From assembly GCA_033557465.1 (NCBI GenBank), contig CM066043.1, forward strand, positions 113,318,778 through 113,382,777: a stretch of DNA of 64,000 nucleotides, read 5' to 3'. Source of the stretch: Ichthyophis bannanicus (lineage: Eukaryota; Chordata; Amphibia; Gymnophiona; Ichthyophiidae). The notes beneath the pieces were generated by a model, which was not told the origin of the DNA, made no database searches, and worked only from the letters and a program-made list of their open reading frames with translations. Positions 53,301 through 58,549 of the stretch are shown here, piece by piece. The position numbers and the translations under genes were made by a program. The number at the start of each line of letters is the position of its first letter. Within the stretch, counting starts at the first letter, position 1.

Positions 53301-55921
53301 TATTCCTTATACAATTCACTCTTTTTGCCCTGATCTTCACTAATAAATAATAATAATACAATTTCTTTGGTTGTTTCTGCCTCTCTGAACGCTGTGAGGT
53401 GTCTTTTTTCACTCGCTCTCTGTTCAGCTTTTTCATACCTGTTATGCCTTCCTTTTGCTCTCTGCCTTTGATTCTCTCCTTGGCTCTATCTATGGTCCCC
53501 TCCTCCCTACCTGTCTTATTCTTGCTGCCTCTCTCACTGTCATCACCTTGTCCCTGCACCCTAATCAGCCAGTTTAAACCAAATTCTTTGTGTATAAATG
53601 AACAGGCAGTTAGCTGCCCTGTGCCCTTAAAGGCTGGAACAGGATGAATCCTGTGCCTGGACTTGATCTACAGTAGAGGATTATATAACTCTGAATGGAG
53701 GGAAAGTGAGAACACAGGGTGGACTGAGGAAATCCACTGCTTACCCCTGGGACAAGCAGCATGGATTGTATATATCTTCAGAAACCCGACAGGTACTTGA
53801 GACATAGAATGGCCACTTTTGGAAAGAGGATACTGGGCATGATGGATCCTTGATCTGACCCAGTATGACATATCTTATGTTCTTAATGGGAGACTTCCTG
53901 TGACACCCAAGGAATCTGTGTGTTGCTTCTCACACCCCAGAAACTCCACATCCTGACACTGTGACAGTAGAAACACTTCTGCCCATGACTTGGAGAGAAG
54001 AGGTGGGGGAAGGGCAGGGGGTAGGATCCCTACTGTGGGGATCAGTGAGAGCCCAGGCTAAGGAATGCTCATCACTATACTCAAAGAGCACTAGTGATCA
54101 GTCTGTACCTGCCATGGACTCAGGGCTGGTGCAAGGGTATTGGGTGCCCTAGAGGAATCTGCAGTCTTCCTCCCCTGAGATTTTGGTAATTAAACTCATC
54201 CACACACACACAATCCTATAAAAATGTATAATTGGACATCATACTTTTAAATATTAAACTTTGCTTTGTATGTATGTGTGTGTGTGTCTGCACTCTCTGC
54301 GGGTAAAAGAAATGTTCTTGTGGCTCTGAGTTTGTCTGGCTGTTAAGATCTATTGTTTTGCTTTGGGTGTGTTGCCCCTCAGAAGCTGCTACCATATCGA
54401 CTGCCTAGTTTTGCCTAATGGTTGGGGCGGCCCTGCATGGACTGAAATAATTCCAAAGGGCTCTGTGTCAATTAAACATTCTAATTCCAAAGCCCTTCCC
54501 TGAACACATGGGAGCAGCCATAGTGTCCCACATTACCTCACCTGGTGTGGAATCTGATTGGTTTGTACTATTTATGATGTCACAGAGAACATTATACATA
54601 ACCAGCTGATGCTCATTCTGGGAGATGTAATTAGTGACCTTGGTTTAGCTGAGTTTCGGCCCTGGCACAGGGTGATACTGCATTTTCTAGGCACTGCTCA
54701 TGCCTAACCTATATCCAGAGCACCTTGGCTATTCTTACCTAGTTGGCTATGCTGCCTTACATTTTCACTCTTATGCTTTAATTTATACATGTATCTGAAT
54801 GGACATTGTATCATGATTCTGATTCAGATCAGGAGGAGGGGTAGAGTTGCAAAAGGTTAAAGATTTGCCTGAATAGATTGATCCAGCCCTGGGTTTACCC
54901 CAATGCAGTGATTCCCAGCCTGTGGTCCCTGGACCCCTTGGAGTCCATGAGACTATTAGAAGGGGTCCACAAGATACAGAAGATAGAAAACAAGAGACAG
55001 ATGCTGGTGGGGATTGGTGGAGGGGGGGGGGAGAAGAGACAGACTGGAAGGAGATGGTTGGGGGGAGGGAGAGACAGACTGAGTGGCAGTGACTTGTTGG
55101 TGGGAGAGAGAGACTGGTGAAGACAGTAAGGGGACCGGAGATGAAGAGGGCTACTGGGGACAGGCTTGATGCTGAGAGGAGGGGGCCTGAGAAGAATGGT
55201 GGGGATGAACTGAGGGTCTCTAAATTTTTGGGAGGTTAATAAGGGGTCCACATAACTAAAAAGACTGGGAACTTCTGCTTTATAGCATGCATGCACTTGT
55301 AGTCTTGCTTTTATTAGAGAATTAATGGAAATCAAAACTACAAGTCCTTGCATGCAGCGGGGTAAATCCAGTACTGGATCAACCTGTAGAGCAAATTTGG
55401 AGACAGCTGGCAACCCTAGGGAGGAGGGAATCTAAGATAGAATAAAACAGGAGTCCCTGAATGGGGCTCTCTTTCCCTTCTCTGGATCGTACATTCATGC
55501 CCAAGAATCTTCATGAGTATGGCAATTTCTACACGTTGACAAAGTACTACATATACTTTTTGCCTGTCTCTCTTATTTCTGTCTTCTGTTCTTCTCACAG
55601 TTTCTAGAACTCTTGAATACTTTCTCAGACTAATTGTCTCTGGGTCCCTACTTTTCATATTTTCGTTGTCTCTCACTACCTGTTTCTCCCACCATACATG
55701 GCTCTATCTCATTTCTTCTTTCACCCATTCTCTCTGGTTTTCTGAAGCCCTTCCAGGGCCAGTCTTACCTCAGGAAAATCTCCTCTGGCAAATACCATCA
55801 GGAGTGAGGTTTTGCCGCAGCCTCCGTCCCCGACGATGACAGCTTTGATGTTGGTGACTCCTCTCTCCCCAGTATGCCCATTGCTGAGGCTATCGGCTCC
55901 CACCTGCATTACTGGGTCCAT
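8229..55921 (-). CDS. RHOD: Rho-family small GTPase, RHOD-like, complete five-exon gene
   Basis: The spliced coding sequence is join(8229..8393, 11444..11578, 12986..13095, 35134..35221, 55769..55921) on the minus strand: 651 nt, 216 residues plus stop, against about 210 for human RHOD. Seen in the translation: P-loop GDGGCGKT (31-38), switch I with PTVFEKY (55-61), DTAGQ (78-82) with the catalytic Gln, CKTD (136-139, G4), ECSAK (177-181, G5), a Rho insert after CKTD, a polybasic run (202-211) and a terminal CAAX box, CVIA. Rho GTPases are prenylated, membrane-bound switches that control actin; RHOD also acts on endosome movement. [14 protein letters not shown] followed by MAR, and MVFA-G-FPE favour RHOD over its sister RHOF. 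The orthology call is from remembered family differences; Rho membership itself is near certain. All junctions have AG/GT and matching phases, and no disabling change is seen, so the gene looks functional. Confidence 0.9.
9195..9475 (+). mobile_element. CR1-like LINE 3' fragment
   Basis: Translates, with interruptions, to the extreme C-terminus of a CR1-type protein ([19 protein letters not shown], then FEFKKA), followed by a 3' UTR with ATGGTCAGATGGCAGATAAAGACC. The complete match is the larger CR1 at 16467-18080. It is 5'-truncated, as is usual for these LINEs. Confidence 0.75.
10425..10510 (+). repeat. LINE 3' tail with GGCGGTATA and (TAAA)n
   Basis: CCATGTAAACCGCCC, GGGGCGGTATAGAA and then (TAAATAAA). 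The same cassette ends the LINE remnant at 14690-14768 and, in modified form, the tRNA-derived SINEs of this window, suggesting a LINE-SINE partnership. Confidence 0.55.
10676..11180. mobile_element. Palindromic MITE split by a tRNA-derived SINE
   Basis: Left half 10676-10739 and right half 11045-11180 are inverted relative to each other (CAGGGGTGGCCAACTCC / GGAGTCGGCCACCCGTG, with TTTTCAGGATG and CATCCTGAAAA inside). The SINE at 10740-11044 lies between them. The family, with TAATGAATAT-CATG inside, recurs at 21715-21915, 38360-38560, 39764-42713 and 50725-50930. Confidence 0.75.
10740..11044 (-). repeat. tRNA-derived SINE (full-length)
   Basis: Same family as the copy at 5838: tRNA-like head at the 11044 end, TTAAGTGGCTTGCCCAAG body on the plus strand, and a tail of ATTTATTTAT at the 10740 end. 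Short open frames on the minus strand here belong to this SINE and not to a gene. Confidence 0.82.
11444..11578 (-). CDS. RHOD: RHOD-like coding exon 4 (G4 motif, Rho insert)
   Basis: 135 nt, 45 codons, residues 118-162. It opens with WYPEVNHFC, contains [10 protein letters not shown] (the G4 base-specificity motif in its Rho form) and runs through the charged Rho insert helix to LEPITYHK. The acceptor is TTGTACAG and the donor GTAAGA, both good. The RHOD-type wording of the first block (human RHOF has WFPEVTHFC) is part of the case for RHOD identity. Confidence 0.94.
11579..12985 (-). other. RHOD-like intron 3 (1.4 kb)
   Basis: Bounded by donor GTGCAA and acceptor TTGTACAG. No coding frame or clear transposon was recognised. 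Confidence 0.85.
12986..13095 (-). CDS. RHOD: RHOD-like coding exon 3 (switch II)
   Basis: 110 nt completing Gly81 and encoding residues 82-117: [12 protein letters not shown] (switch II, with the Gln needed for GTP hydrolysis) and the following strand and helix ending NVLTK. The acceptor TCTTGCAG is strong. The donor reads AAG followed by GTGCAA, which departs from GTRAGT at +4 to +6, so it is a weak 5' splice site. Reading phase 1 to 0 fits both neighbours. Confidence 0.93.
14685..14770 (+). repeat. LINE 3' tail, GCGGTATATAAGA and (TAAA)n
   Basis: GTACCCTTGTTGTATGTAAACCGC, then AGCGCGGTATATAAGAGTTG and TAAATAAATA. A hairpin-like GCGGTTTAC / CGCGGTATA arrangement precedes an A-rich tail, the same cassette as at 10425-10510. 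No protein remnant is attached. Confidence 0.5.
15640..16375 (+). mobile_element. L2-clade LINE, 3' half (RT C-terminus and tail)
   Basis: Frames interrupted by shifts read [41 protein letters not shown] and [13 protein letters not shown], the conserved C-terminal block of L2 polyproteins. The 3' end has TTAGATTGTAAGCTCTGATGAGCAAGGACTG, GCGCTGCATA, TAGCGCTATA and (TAG)n, the standard L2 tail. It is inactive. Confidence 0.85.
16467..18080 (-). mobile_element. CR1-like LINE, 5'-truncated, with long open RT frame
   Basis: The 3' end (16467) carries the octamer tail TTTCTATG repeated. The body encodes the RT and C-terminal domain without a stop. It is truncated near 18080 within the protein, before the RT core, so the endonuclease is missing. 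Little decay suggests a rather young insertion. Related fragments are at 28172-29041 and 58550-60593. Confidence 0.9.
16539..18063 (-). CDS. CR1-like reverse transcriptase fragment (transposon-encoded)
   Basis: The frame is open from about 18063 ([10 protein letters not shown] before the first Met at 18002) to 16539, at least 487 codons. Counting from that Met: NYRPVSLTS near 58-66, [11 protein letters not shown] near 128, [11 protein letters not shown] near 185-195, and the catalytic FADD at 216-219. The C-terminal domain reads [18 protein letters not shown]. It is a non-LTR reverse transcriptase core of the CR1 group. The N-terminal endonuclease is absent through truncation, so it cannot retrotranspose on its own. 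It is antisense to nothing and lies in sense with the host transcript. Confidence 0.88.
18725..18890 (-). repeat. CR1-group LINE 3' UTR fragment
   Basis: CCATACTGGGTCAGACCAAAGGTCCATCAAGCCCAG followed by a decayed continuation. Read on the minus strand it is the GATACTGGGCTTGATGGACC-TTGG-CTGACCCAGTATGG motif that ends the LINE copies at 31690-32050, 52344-52705, 53745-53885 and 59178-59690. Confidence 0.75.
19507..20275 (-). pseudogene. DIRS tyrosine recombinase fragment, open catalytic domain
   Basis: About 250 codons uninterrupted, from [14 protein letters not shown] to the end of the protein. Catalytic elements visible: SRISELQAL (Arg box I), VTAHNVRAM (HxxR) and FIAHYC (Tyr). The N-terminal core-binding domain is missing because of the junction near 20275. 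The 50 or so codons further upstream in the same open frame come from GC-rich inserted DNA and are not recombinase. Confidence 0.85.
20276..20465. repeat. GC-rich foldback insertion in the second DIRS element
   Basis: Begins CAGGGCCGGCCCGTCC, resembling a hAT terminus. It contains CCATTGAGCGAGAATG facing CATTCTCGCTTAATGG and several GGCCCCGCG blocks. A matching right terminus with an 8-bp duplication was not found, so the class is uncertain. Confidence 0.45.
20945..23452. mobile_element. Large TIR element, third copy, 5'-truncated
   Basis: Aligns by eye over its length with 37580-39689 and 49960-52343 (shared landmarks: TAGCACTATGGG, GGTGGTGGCCGGGCACTACAATGTCCC, GTTCGTCAGACAGACC). It ends in TTTAGTAAACATACCCC, the right terminus of the family, followed by TAA. 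The left end is missing. A SINE-like tail segment (22815-23038) is inserted. It carries no recognisable transposase. Confidence 0.8.
22815..23038 (-). repeat. SINE body/tail insertion (headless variant)
   Basis: Starts with (TTTA)n, then AGTCTCTTATATACCGCACTATTCAGCATCAGCGCGG, the reverse complement of the SINE tail. The tRNA head is absent. The two other copies of the host element lack this stretch, which fixes it as an insertion. Confidence 0.75.
23455..23640 (-). repeat. tRNA-derived SINE, head half
   Basis: ACAGGGAACATGGGCAATGG through to the tRNA head (box B GGGTTCAAATCCC, box A region CCTAGTGGTTGGGGC on the minus strand). It abuts the right end of the large TIR element at 23452. The SINE's tail half is not at the other end of that element, consistent with a deletion there. 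Confidence 0.8.
24485..25200. repeat. Dispersed MITE-like repeat
   Basis: GGGTAGATTCTGCTCAG, a G-run near 24635-24650, then a segment shared with 61575-61870 (GGGATATTCTGTACAG start; CTTATTCCACC and a GGTGGAATAAG partner). Two dispersed copies in one window make it a repeat; termini are not resolved. Confidence 0.5.
26129..27030 (+). other. Unidentified ~0.9 kb segment replacing the RTE RT core
   Basis: Flanked on both sides by RTE coding remnants, but not RTE itself. It holds a TATA-like TGTATAAAAAATGC (26341-26354) and a 124-codon open frame at 26360-26734, hydrophilic and rich in Gln, Glu, Ser, Lys and Arg, with WQD and LQD repeated near the start. It begins TGTAACACAG but no matching CA end or target duplication was found, so LTR origin is only a possibility. 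Confidence 0.4.
28172..29041 (+). mobile_element. CR1-like LINE 3' fragment nested in the RTE
   Basis: Begins CAATAGAGTAGACACCCAGG and ends in TTTCTATGTTTCTAT. The C-terminal frame is open at 28346-28972 ([13 protein letters not shown] through [17 protein letters not shown]); one frameshift lies near 28333, where the related copies have extra G residues. It is 5'-truncated just after the FADD region. The RTE sequence continues on both sides. Confidence 0.88.
29214..30947 (+). mobile_element. Tc1 transposon with TIRs and TA duplication
   Basis: The terminal inverted repeats begin CAGTGGTGTGCAAAA on both ends (about 31 bp alike), flanked by TA at 29212-29213 and 30948-30949. It encodes a DD34E transposase remnant. 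It is inserted into the 5' region of the RTE, so it is younger than that LINE. Length 1734 bp is normal for autonomous Tc1. Confidence 0.93.
29589..30596 (+). pseudogene. Tc1 transposase, broken
   Basis: Starts ATG at 29589 ([10 protein letters not shown]). A TAA follows after 16 codons, there is a shift near 29690-29730, and a second frameshift lies near 30130. Catalytic residues remain: SDEST (first Asp, near 30035), DDNAPCH (second Asp, near 30300) and [11 protein letters not shown] (Glu), with exactly 34 residues between the second Asp and the Glu. It would be non-functional without repair. Confidence 0.9.
31685..32050 (+). mobile_element. CR1-group LINE 3' end
   Basis: Encodes the extreme C-terminus ([19 protein letters not shown], then [10 protein letters not shown]) and the 3' UTR with GATACTGGGCTTGATGGACC, TTGGTCTGACCCAGTATGGC and a TTATGTTC tail. 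It is a different subfamily from the [10 protein letters not shown] type and is 5'-truncated. Confidence 0.85.
32896..33807. mobile_element. hAT-like non-autonomous element with exact 8-bp duplication
   Basis: Termini CAGGGCCGGATTTACC and GGTAAATCCGGCCCTG, flanked on both sides by CCTGTAGT (32888-32895 and 33808-33815). An 8-bp duplication and CAGGG ends are typical of hAT. The interior has no transposase. It holds a long inverted repeat centred near 33474 (AGACGCGAAGG-AGACACTCTCCC against its complement) and three tandem units of about 45 bp at 33560-33690 (GGGACAGTCCATGCTG and GGCAGCAGAGGGGGCCCC). The open frames here are products of that repetition. Confidence 0.9.
34046..34215 (-). repeat. 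SINE tail fragment
   Basis: (TTTTA)n, then TTTATATCCCGCTTTTCACCGGGTCAAAGCGGTCAATTGGGG and AGGGAACGTGGGCAATGGAGGGTTAAG. It matches the next copy without its head. Confidence 0.75.
34240..34545 (-). repeat. tRNA-derived SINE (full-length, variant body)
   Basis: Tail (TTTA)n with TATACCGCCTTATCC at the left. The body has AAAGCGGTCACAACACAATTGG, unlike the GTGCTATTCTGCATCAG body of the copies at 5838 and 10740, while the head is the same (CCCGACCTTCCGGCC, CCCCAACCACTAGGC on the plus strand). Two SINE subfamilies therefore share one head. Confidence 0.85.
35134..35221 (-). CDS. RHOD: RHOD-like coding exon 2 (switch I)
   Basis: 88 nt encoding residues 52-80 plus the first base of Gly81. It carries the effector loop (PTVFEKY) with the Mg-coordinating Thr, and ends in LWDTA, the start of switch II. 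The acceptor is CATAG and the donor GTAGGA. Phase 0 in and phase 1 out match its neighbours exactly. The polypyrimidine tract is odd: on the transcript strand a poly-C run of 21 + 13 residues (interrupted once by A) lies just upstream of the acceptor. Confidence 0.93.
35233..35267 (-). repeat. Poly-C tract at the exon 2 acceptor
   Basis: Plus strand G13-T-G21; on the transcript strand C21-A-C13, ending 11 nt before exon 2. It occupies the place of the polypyrimidine tract, and the G strand could form quadruplexes. Confidence 0.9.
35545..36019 (+). mobile_element. L2-like LINE C-terminal fragment
   Basis: Interrupted frames read [32 protein letters not shown] and [12 protein letters not shown], which follow the L2 C-terminal pattern (ASF-WAP-LWN-LPLDIR-E-S-KKFK-LLKTWL). 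It runs straight into the left end of the large TIR element at 36023, and probable remnant sequence resumes at 39690. Confidence 0.65.
36205..36280 (+). other. tRNA-like sequence inside the large TIR element
   Basis: TAGCCCACTGGTTACTG fits a pol III A box, and GGGTTCGATTC 33 nt later fits a B box. The copy at 46640-46735 keeps the arrangement with more changes (GTAGCACACTGGTTA, GAGTTCAATCC). A full cloverleaf is not evident, so this is a tRNA relic or SINE head and not a tRNA gene. Confidence 0.55.
36290..36600. repeat. Long foldback inside the first large TIR element
   Basis: The left arm (TCTGAGGCATTTCC through AAAAACACCCTCACAGTGCCGTAACC) is complementary to the right arm (GGCTACGGCACTGTGAGGGTGTTTTTGC through AATGCCTCAGACAG). 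Part of the left arm is itself duplicated in tandem. The second copy of the element has only one arm. Confidence 0.8.
39764..42713. mobile_element. Palindromic hAT-type MITE split by a larger hAT element
   Basis: Left terminus CAGTGGTTCTCAACC and right terminus GAGTTGAGACCCACTG, flanked by near-identical TTTATAT motifs. The interior reads GGATATCCATGATGAATAAGCATGAG and its complement. The right end was carried to 42713 by the insertion at 39940-42685. Confidence 0.75.
39940..42685. mobile_element. hAT-like element, 2.75 kb, non-coding
   Basis: Ends CAATGCTTCTCAACC and AGTTGAGAAGCACTG, flanked by TACTAGAG and CACTAGAG (7 of 8 alike). The interior is partly CT-rich (40960-41520) with poly-C and poly-G runs near 41335, 41420, 42350 and 42507. 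No transposase frame with hAT motifs was found, so it is a non-autonomous or decayed copy. Confidence 0.75.
43480..43630 (+). repeat. L2-clade LINE 3' tail
   Basis: TAGATTGTAAGCTCCGATGAGC, GGGCAGGGACTGTCT, GCGCAGCGCTAC and then AATAGTAGTAGTAG. It matches the end of the L2 at 15640-16375. Confidence 0.8.
44692..44873. repeat. Perfect palindrome, 88-bp arms, 6-nt loop
   Basis: Arms 44692-44779 and 44786-44873 appear perfectly complementary by eye, with loop CACCAT. No terminal features of a known transposon were recognised. Its right edge (AGC) is the left edge of the next inverted repeat. Confidence 0.88.
44871..45344. repeat. Second inverted repeat with duplicated right arm
   Basis: The left arm (44871-45041, from AGCTGGAAATTAGG to TTCGTCAGCT) is matched inverted by 45049-45177, and again, to full length, by 45179-45344. 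The two right arms are near identical, with one substitution in the AAATTTTAATAAA / AAATTTGAATAAA motif. The arms carry a LINE/SINE tail motif (GCGCGGTATATTAAA with AATAAATAAA). Confidence 0.85.
46105..46213. mobile_element. Short MITE, ~109 bp
   Basis: GGGTCTGTTTACTAAGC at the left and GCTTAATAAACAGACCC at the right. The interior is nearly palindromic (GCTAACAGCTTC against GAAGCCGTTAGTGC). It interrupts LINE coding sequence. The TTTACTAA core is shared with the large TIR element. Confidence 0.75.
48494..48499 (-). terminator. LTR polyadenylation signal AATAAA
   Basis: CATAAATAAATATC on the minus strand, about 155 bp before the LTR's 3' end, which would set U5 at roughly 130 bp. Confidence 0.55.
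48851..48857 (-). promoter_or_regulatory. LTR TATA box
   Basis: TATAAAG on the minus strand, nine nucleotides after the U3 frame's stop codon and about 350 nt before the AATAAA signal, a normal U3/R layout. Confidence 0.6.
48866..49837 (-). CDS. U3 open frame, C-terminal part of a putative retroviral accessory protein
   Basis: 323 sense codons from the first base of the LTR to TAA at 48868-48866. There is no ATG near the start (48866-49786 opens only at GTG), as expected if the gene began upstream of a 3' LTR and ran into it. The product is hydrophilic with no membrane segment. A strongly basic cluster with GRRKRK lies in the middle, nuclear-signal-like, and the C-terminal 30 residues are acidic. 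Basic centre and acidic end suggest a nuclear transactivator, as in foamy virus Tas; a Nef-like or other accessory role is possible. I do not recognise the sequence. As a solo LTR product it is an incomplete gene. Confidence 0.6.
   Translation of the reverse strand, partial: CDKEAYHSSGRSYRKGEVSLNKQPVSSGRNKKTEFSHKRLPVPECTRFPTAIRGAEVGKRVFNQEGYEVIPKHSSQRAGPDSAQLRCVREDHSSKQNKSRVYSTDDHLHDHLGYPENCPQYPENQLEFDHQFHLKDHQKQKPNRTDREGKRPFGRRKRKAFERSRRVQSSTYTGRYSKAQHTPLDWGKPEEWCCRARNHQRLPVRETAARGRDPKTCARRYVKRDPVSRDLDWKAGHKNWTTYWPGYIERNSSSNGSSGMNTDLCPSYNLERQQGNKYSPENAPLRDSSVPIHDIEPMLVEQGGIIADEDPVYMDCSLSKLRW
52709..53049. mobile_element. hAT MITE, 341 bp, exact 8-bp duplication
   Basis: Termini CAAGGCCATACCGA and TCGGTATGGTCCTG, flanked by TTCCTAGG at 52701-52708 and 53050-53057. 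The interior holds a second inverted repeat (CAGCGGCAGGCAACGG against its partner, near 52920-52980). No coding capacity. Confidence 0.88.
53685..53885 (+). repeat. CR1-group LINE 3' UTR fragment
   Basis: GATACTGGGCATGATGGATCC, TTGATCTGACCCAGTATGAC and TTATGTTCTTA. Same tail family as 52620-52705. Confidence 0.8.
54121..54435. mobile_element. hAT MITE, 315 bp, exact 8-bp duplication
   Basis: Termini CAGGGCTGGTGCAAGG and GGTTGGGGCGGCCCTG, flanked by CATGGACT at 54113-54120 and 54436-54443. A short CA repeat and a GT repeat lie inside. No coding capacity. Confidence 0.85.
54908..55283. mobile_element. hAT-type MITE, duplication unresolved
   Basis: CAGTGATTCCCAGCCTGTGGTCC at the left and AAGACTGGGAACTTCTG at the right face each other. 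Purine-rich repeats (GGGGGGAGAAGAGACAG, GGGAGAGAGAG) fill the middle. The 172-codon minus frame through it reflects this low-complexity DNA. Confidence 0.55.
55769..55921 (-). CDS. RHOD: RHOD-like coding exon 1 (P-loop)
   Basis: Encodes residues 1-51, including the nucleotide-binding P-loop [10 protein letters not shown] and ending in DFPE. The ATG at 55921 is the first Met after an in-frame TGA at 55975-55973, so a longer N-terminus is excluded unless splicing occurs upstream. A second Met lies four codons further in. The ATG has G at +4 but C at -3, a middling context. The exon ends in phase 0 at GAG followed by the donor GTAAGA. The roughly 25 residues before the G domain are variable in this family. 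Untranslated upstream exons cannot be excluded. Confidence 0.92.
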
Positions 55922-57130
55922 GGGAAACAAGGGGTAAAACAGTGGCAAAGTTCTTCTGTGAGTGTCCTGTGGTCAAGGGCTTCCTTTCACTGTTCTCCCG
56001 CAGCACTGGCTTTCCTCAGCCAGATCCGAGTCCAGACATGGACTCAGCAGGAGCACTTGAACAGAGTCCTCATTTTCACTGCCCAGTATTCCTCTTTTTT
56101 TCCTAAAGCCTTCCAATTTGGCTTGTCTCTGTTTCTGAATCTTCCTGAACGATTTCTAGGATTTCGAAACTTCTGGTTAACCCAAGTGAAATCTCCAGGT
56201 CTGTATCAGGAAGGGCTTGGGTATAGCTGGAATTTCCCTCAGACTTGGGTCAGGGTTACTGTGCTCAAGGCTGTTCATCTGAGTTACAGGAAGAGAGAGA
56301 GAAGCGCAGCTGCAGCTAGTTGTCATTCGTGGTCCTTCCCCTTTCCCAGGGGGGAGGGGGCAGAGAAGGACTTACTGTGGCAGGGTAGGCAGGTATGAGC
56401 CAGTTCTGAAAGGAGACTAGTTCAGAAAGGAGGACAAGAGTCACACAATCCAATAACATGGGGAGGGGGGGGGGGGGAGGGGGGAGGGGGAGAGGAGAGA
56501 GAAAGAGAAAGAGATAGTTAAGGGAGATTGCTGCAACACAAGGGGAGAGAGACTTCAGGATGGAAGGAATTATAGAATAAAGCAGAAAGAAAAAGAAACA
56601 TATTCTGAAGGTACATCCTATATCCTGCTCTCAGAAGCATGATCACTAAAGGTTAACGTGCACTAACAAAAGTTAAAGCTTGTTAAGTATTGCCACAGCC
56701 TAAAGAAATAAAAGGACCATGGCAATACTTCATGCGGTTAACTTTCATTAACATGTGTTAACATTTAGTAAACAAGCCCCTCAGTGCGGGCTGGGAACCT
56801 ACCATGTCATTTGAAAATTTGAAAAATGATAAATTTGTATAGAATTCCTGAAAAATACATAAATTCTAACTTTTAAAGCCACTAATGCACAAACTGTTGC
56901 TCCTGGGGAGCAACTTAAAAGGGTTGGCATGCTGAGTAAACTTACCCTCCTGCCCCCCCCCCCCGTTCCCTTTGCATAATCAAGTGCACCCCTCCTGGAA
57001 CTGTCCCACCTTCCTAATCCCTTAGTAAAAATAAAGGGTCTCCCGACCTTCTCCCCTCCACCACACACACTTCAGAATCTCTGGTGGGTAATGGGGGGCA
57101 GTCGTATGTCCCTAGAGTTAGTATCATGAT
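55922..57130. other. Upstream flank of the RHOD-like gene
   Basis: Directly upstream of the start codon, so it should hold the 5' UTR and promoter, but no TATA box, CpG island or donor-acceptor pair for an untranslated exon was recognisable. It contains a G-run tract (56460-56490) and a MITE-like end with TTTAGTAAACAAGCCCC near 56766. Confidence 0.45.
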
Positions 57131-57137
57131 ATTCCTG

Positions 57138-58440
57138 CTAGGGGTCAGGCTGCCAGACAAAAGTTAGACAAAAGTACATATGAGCCCAAAATACAAAATA
57201 GTTAGATCTCCAAGCAGACCTGAAACCACTGTTCAACTGCCTCTGCAAACATTTCTGTAAAAAGGATATTTTAACCTTTGATAAAGTAAAAACATCAGTC
57301 ACCAATTCCAATTCCCTGGGCAAAGCATTCCAGAATAGCGGACCAACAATTCCACATTTCCAATTCCAGGTGTCCTGTCTCCAGCACCGCTGGAAGAAAT
57401 TTAAACTGAATTCCTCACAATTAGGCATTACATAACTAAGTTGAGATTTTAGAAAGTAATTAAATTAAATAAAATATATATTTATATCTCACCTAACATA
57501 AATTTCTAGGCCAGTTCCAGGGTTACATTCACAGTTAAAATGCACAGCTTAATTCAGAAGTTATGTAAGATAGACTGACAAGCAGAAGTTAGGAGCTATT
57601 TGTCCTTGGCAGGAAACAACATGGTTTTTAGCTTTTTTTCTGAATGTCAGGTAGTGTATAATTCTGTGCATAGTGCATTCCATAGTTGGACTCCAATCGC
57701 TAAAATAATTCTGTTTTTTACCAGTCGAGTTGTTTGAATAGGGGGTAACATAAACATATCTTTTTGACTTGTAATTGACTTCTTGTTGAATCTTGATGTT
57801 TCACTATGTCTAGTAGATCCAGTGGTGTACCCAGGGTGGGGTAGTGGGTGCAGTTCACCCTGGGTGTCAGCCAGGAGGGGGTGCTGAAATTTTGGGGCTG
57901 TGCATGTGGCAGACTTGTTAAACTTCTTCGTTGGCTTATGACTTTGGCCTAGGAGGGAACAACTCCTGGGCCAGACACAGAGGCAGTGTGGCAAGCCAGC
58001 AAAGGAATTTAGTAAGTTGGCCAGGGGCATGGAATTTTGGCACCTCCTTCCTAGGGGGTGTTGCATCATGTCGGGGGGGGGGGGGGGAGACATCCGCTCC
58101 AGGTGACAAGTAGACTCGGCACACCACTGATGATCAATCACATGTGTTAGATTTTGAACTTGAGTAAATGAACCTGTTGTTAAACTGGTAGCCAGGGCTG
58201 TGCATGTACAGAAGGGGCACCAATATCACTACTGGGCTTCCCGGAAGCACAAAACGAGTGAGTTGCGGGACATGACTGGATGAAGTGGAGTCACCAGATT
58301 CATTAGTCGCACGGGGCGCATTTCTAACTTGGTACAGTCCTGCTGGTAGCCAGTGCAGTTCATTCAGTATGGAGCAGATATGATCATATTTGTGGAGAAA
58401 ATAATGGCCCTTTTTTAACGCTCTTTAATTTTCATTGACA
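57138..58440 (-). mobile_element. L2-like LINE remnants with nested hAT MITE
   Basis: Minus-strand frames read FWNALPRELE (57300s) and, at 57640-57810, a second C-terminal block ending QLWNALCTELYTT, preceded by RFNKKSIT and MFMLPPI. Both fit degraded L2-type C-termini. The second copy is interrupted by the element at 57820-58129. Confidence 0.55.
57820..58129. mobile_element. hAT-type MITE, 310 bp
   Basis: CAGTGGTGTACCCAG at the left and GGCACACCACTG at the right. Flanks share only GATC, so the duplication is decayed. A G-run lies at 58073-58087. Confidence 0.65.
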
Positions 58441-58549
58441 TTTGTGGACCTTTAGTAAACATGCTCCAATATTTATTACAACAAATTGACATTTCATAAT
58501 TTCCTTTTAAATTATTTGATTCCAGCTCAAGAAATACTTAAGAATTATC

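Larger units (their letters stand above)
35222..55768 (-). other. RHOD-like intron 1 (20.5 kb), densely colonised by transposons
   Basis: Bounded by donor GTAAGA (55768) and acceptor CATAG (35222). Elements inside are listed separately. Stretches in which I recognise nothing: 35268-35540, 42714-43480, 43630-44690, 45345-46030, 53050-53680 and 55290-55768. Confidence 0.85.

Noticed and set aside
54895..55413. 172-codon minus-strand frame rich in Pro, Ser and Leu
   Set aside because: Low-complexity purine-rich MITE interior read in antisense.
55874..56398. 174-codon plus-strand frame opposite RHOD exon 1
   Set aside because: It overlaps the real exon in antisense and then runs through noncoding flank; no family motif, and the exon on the other strand is certain.
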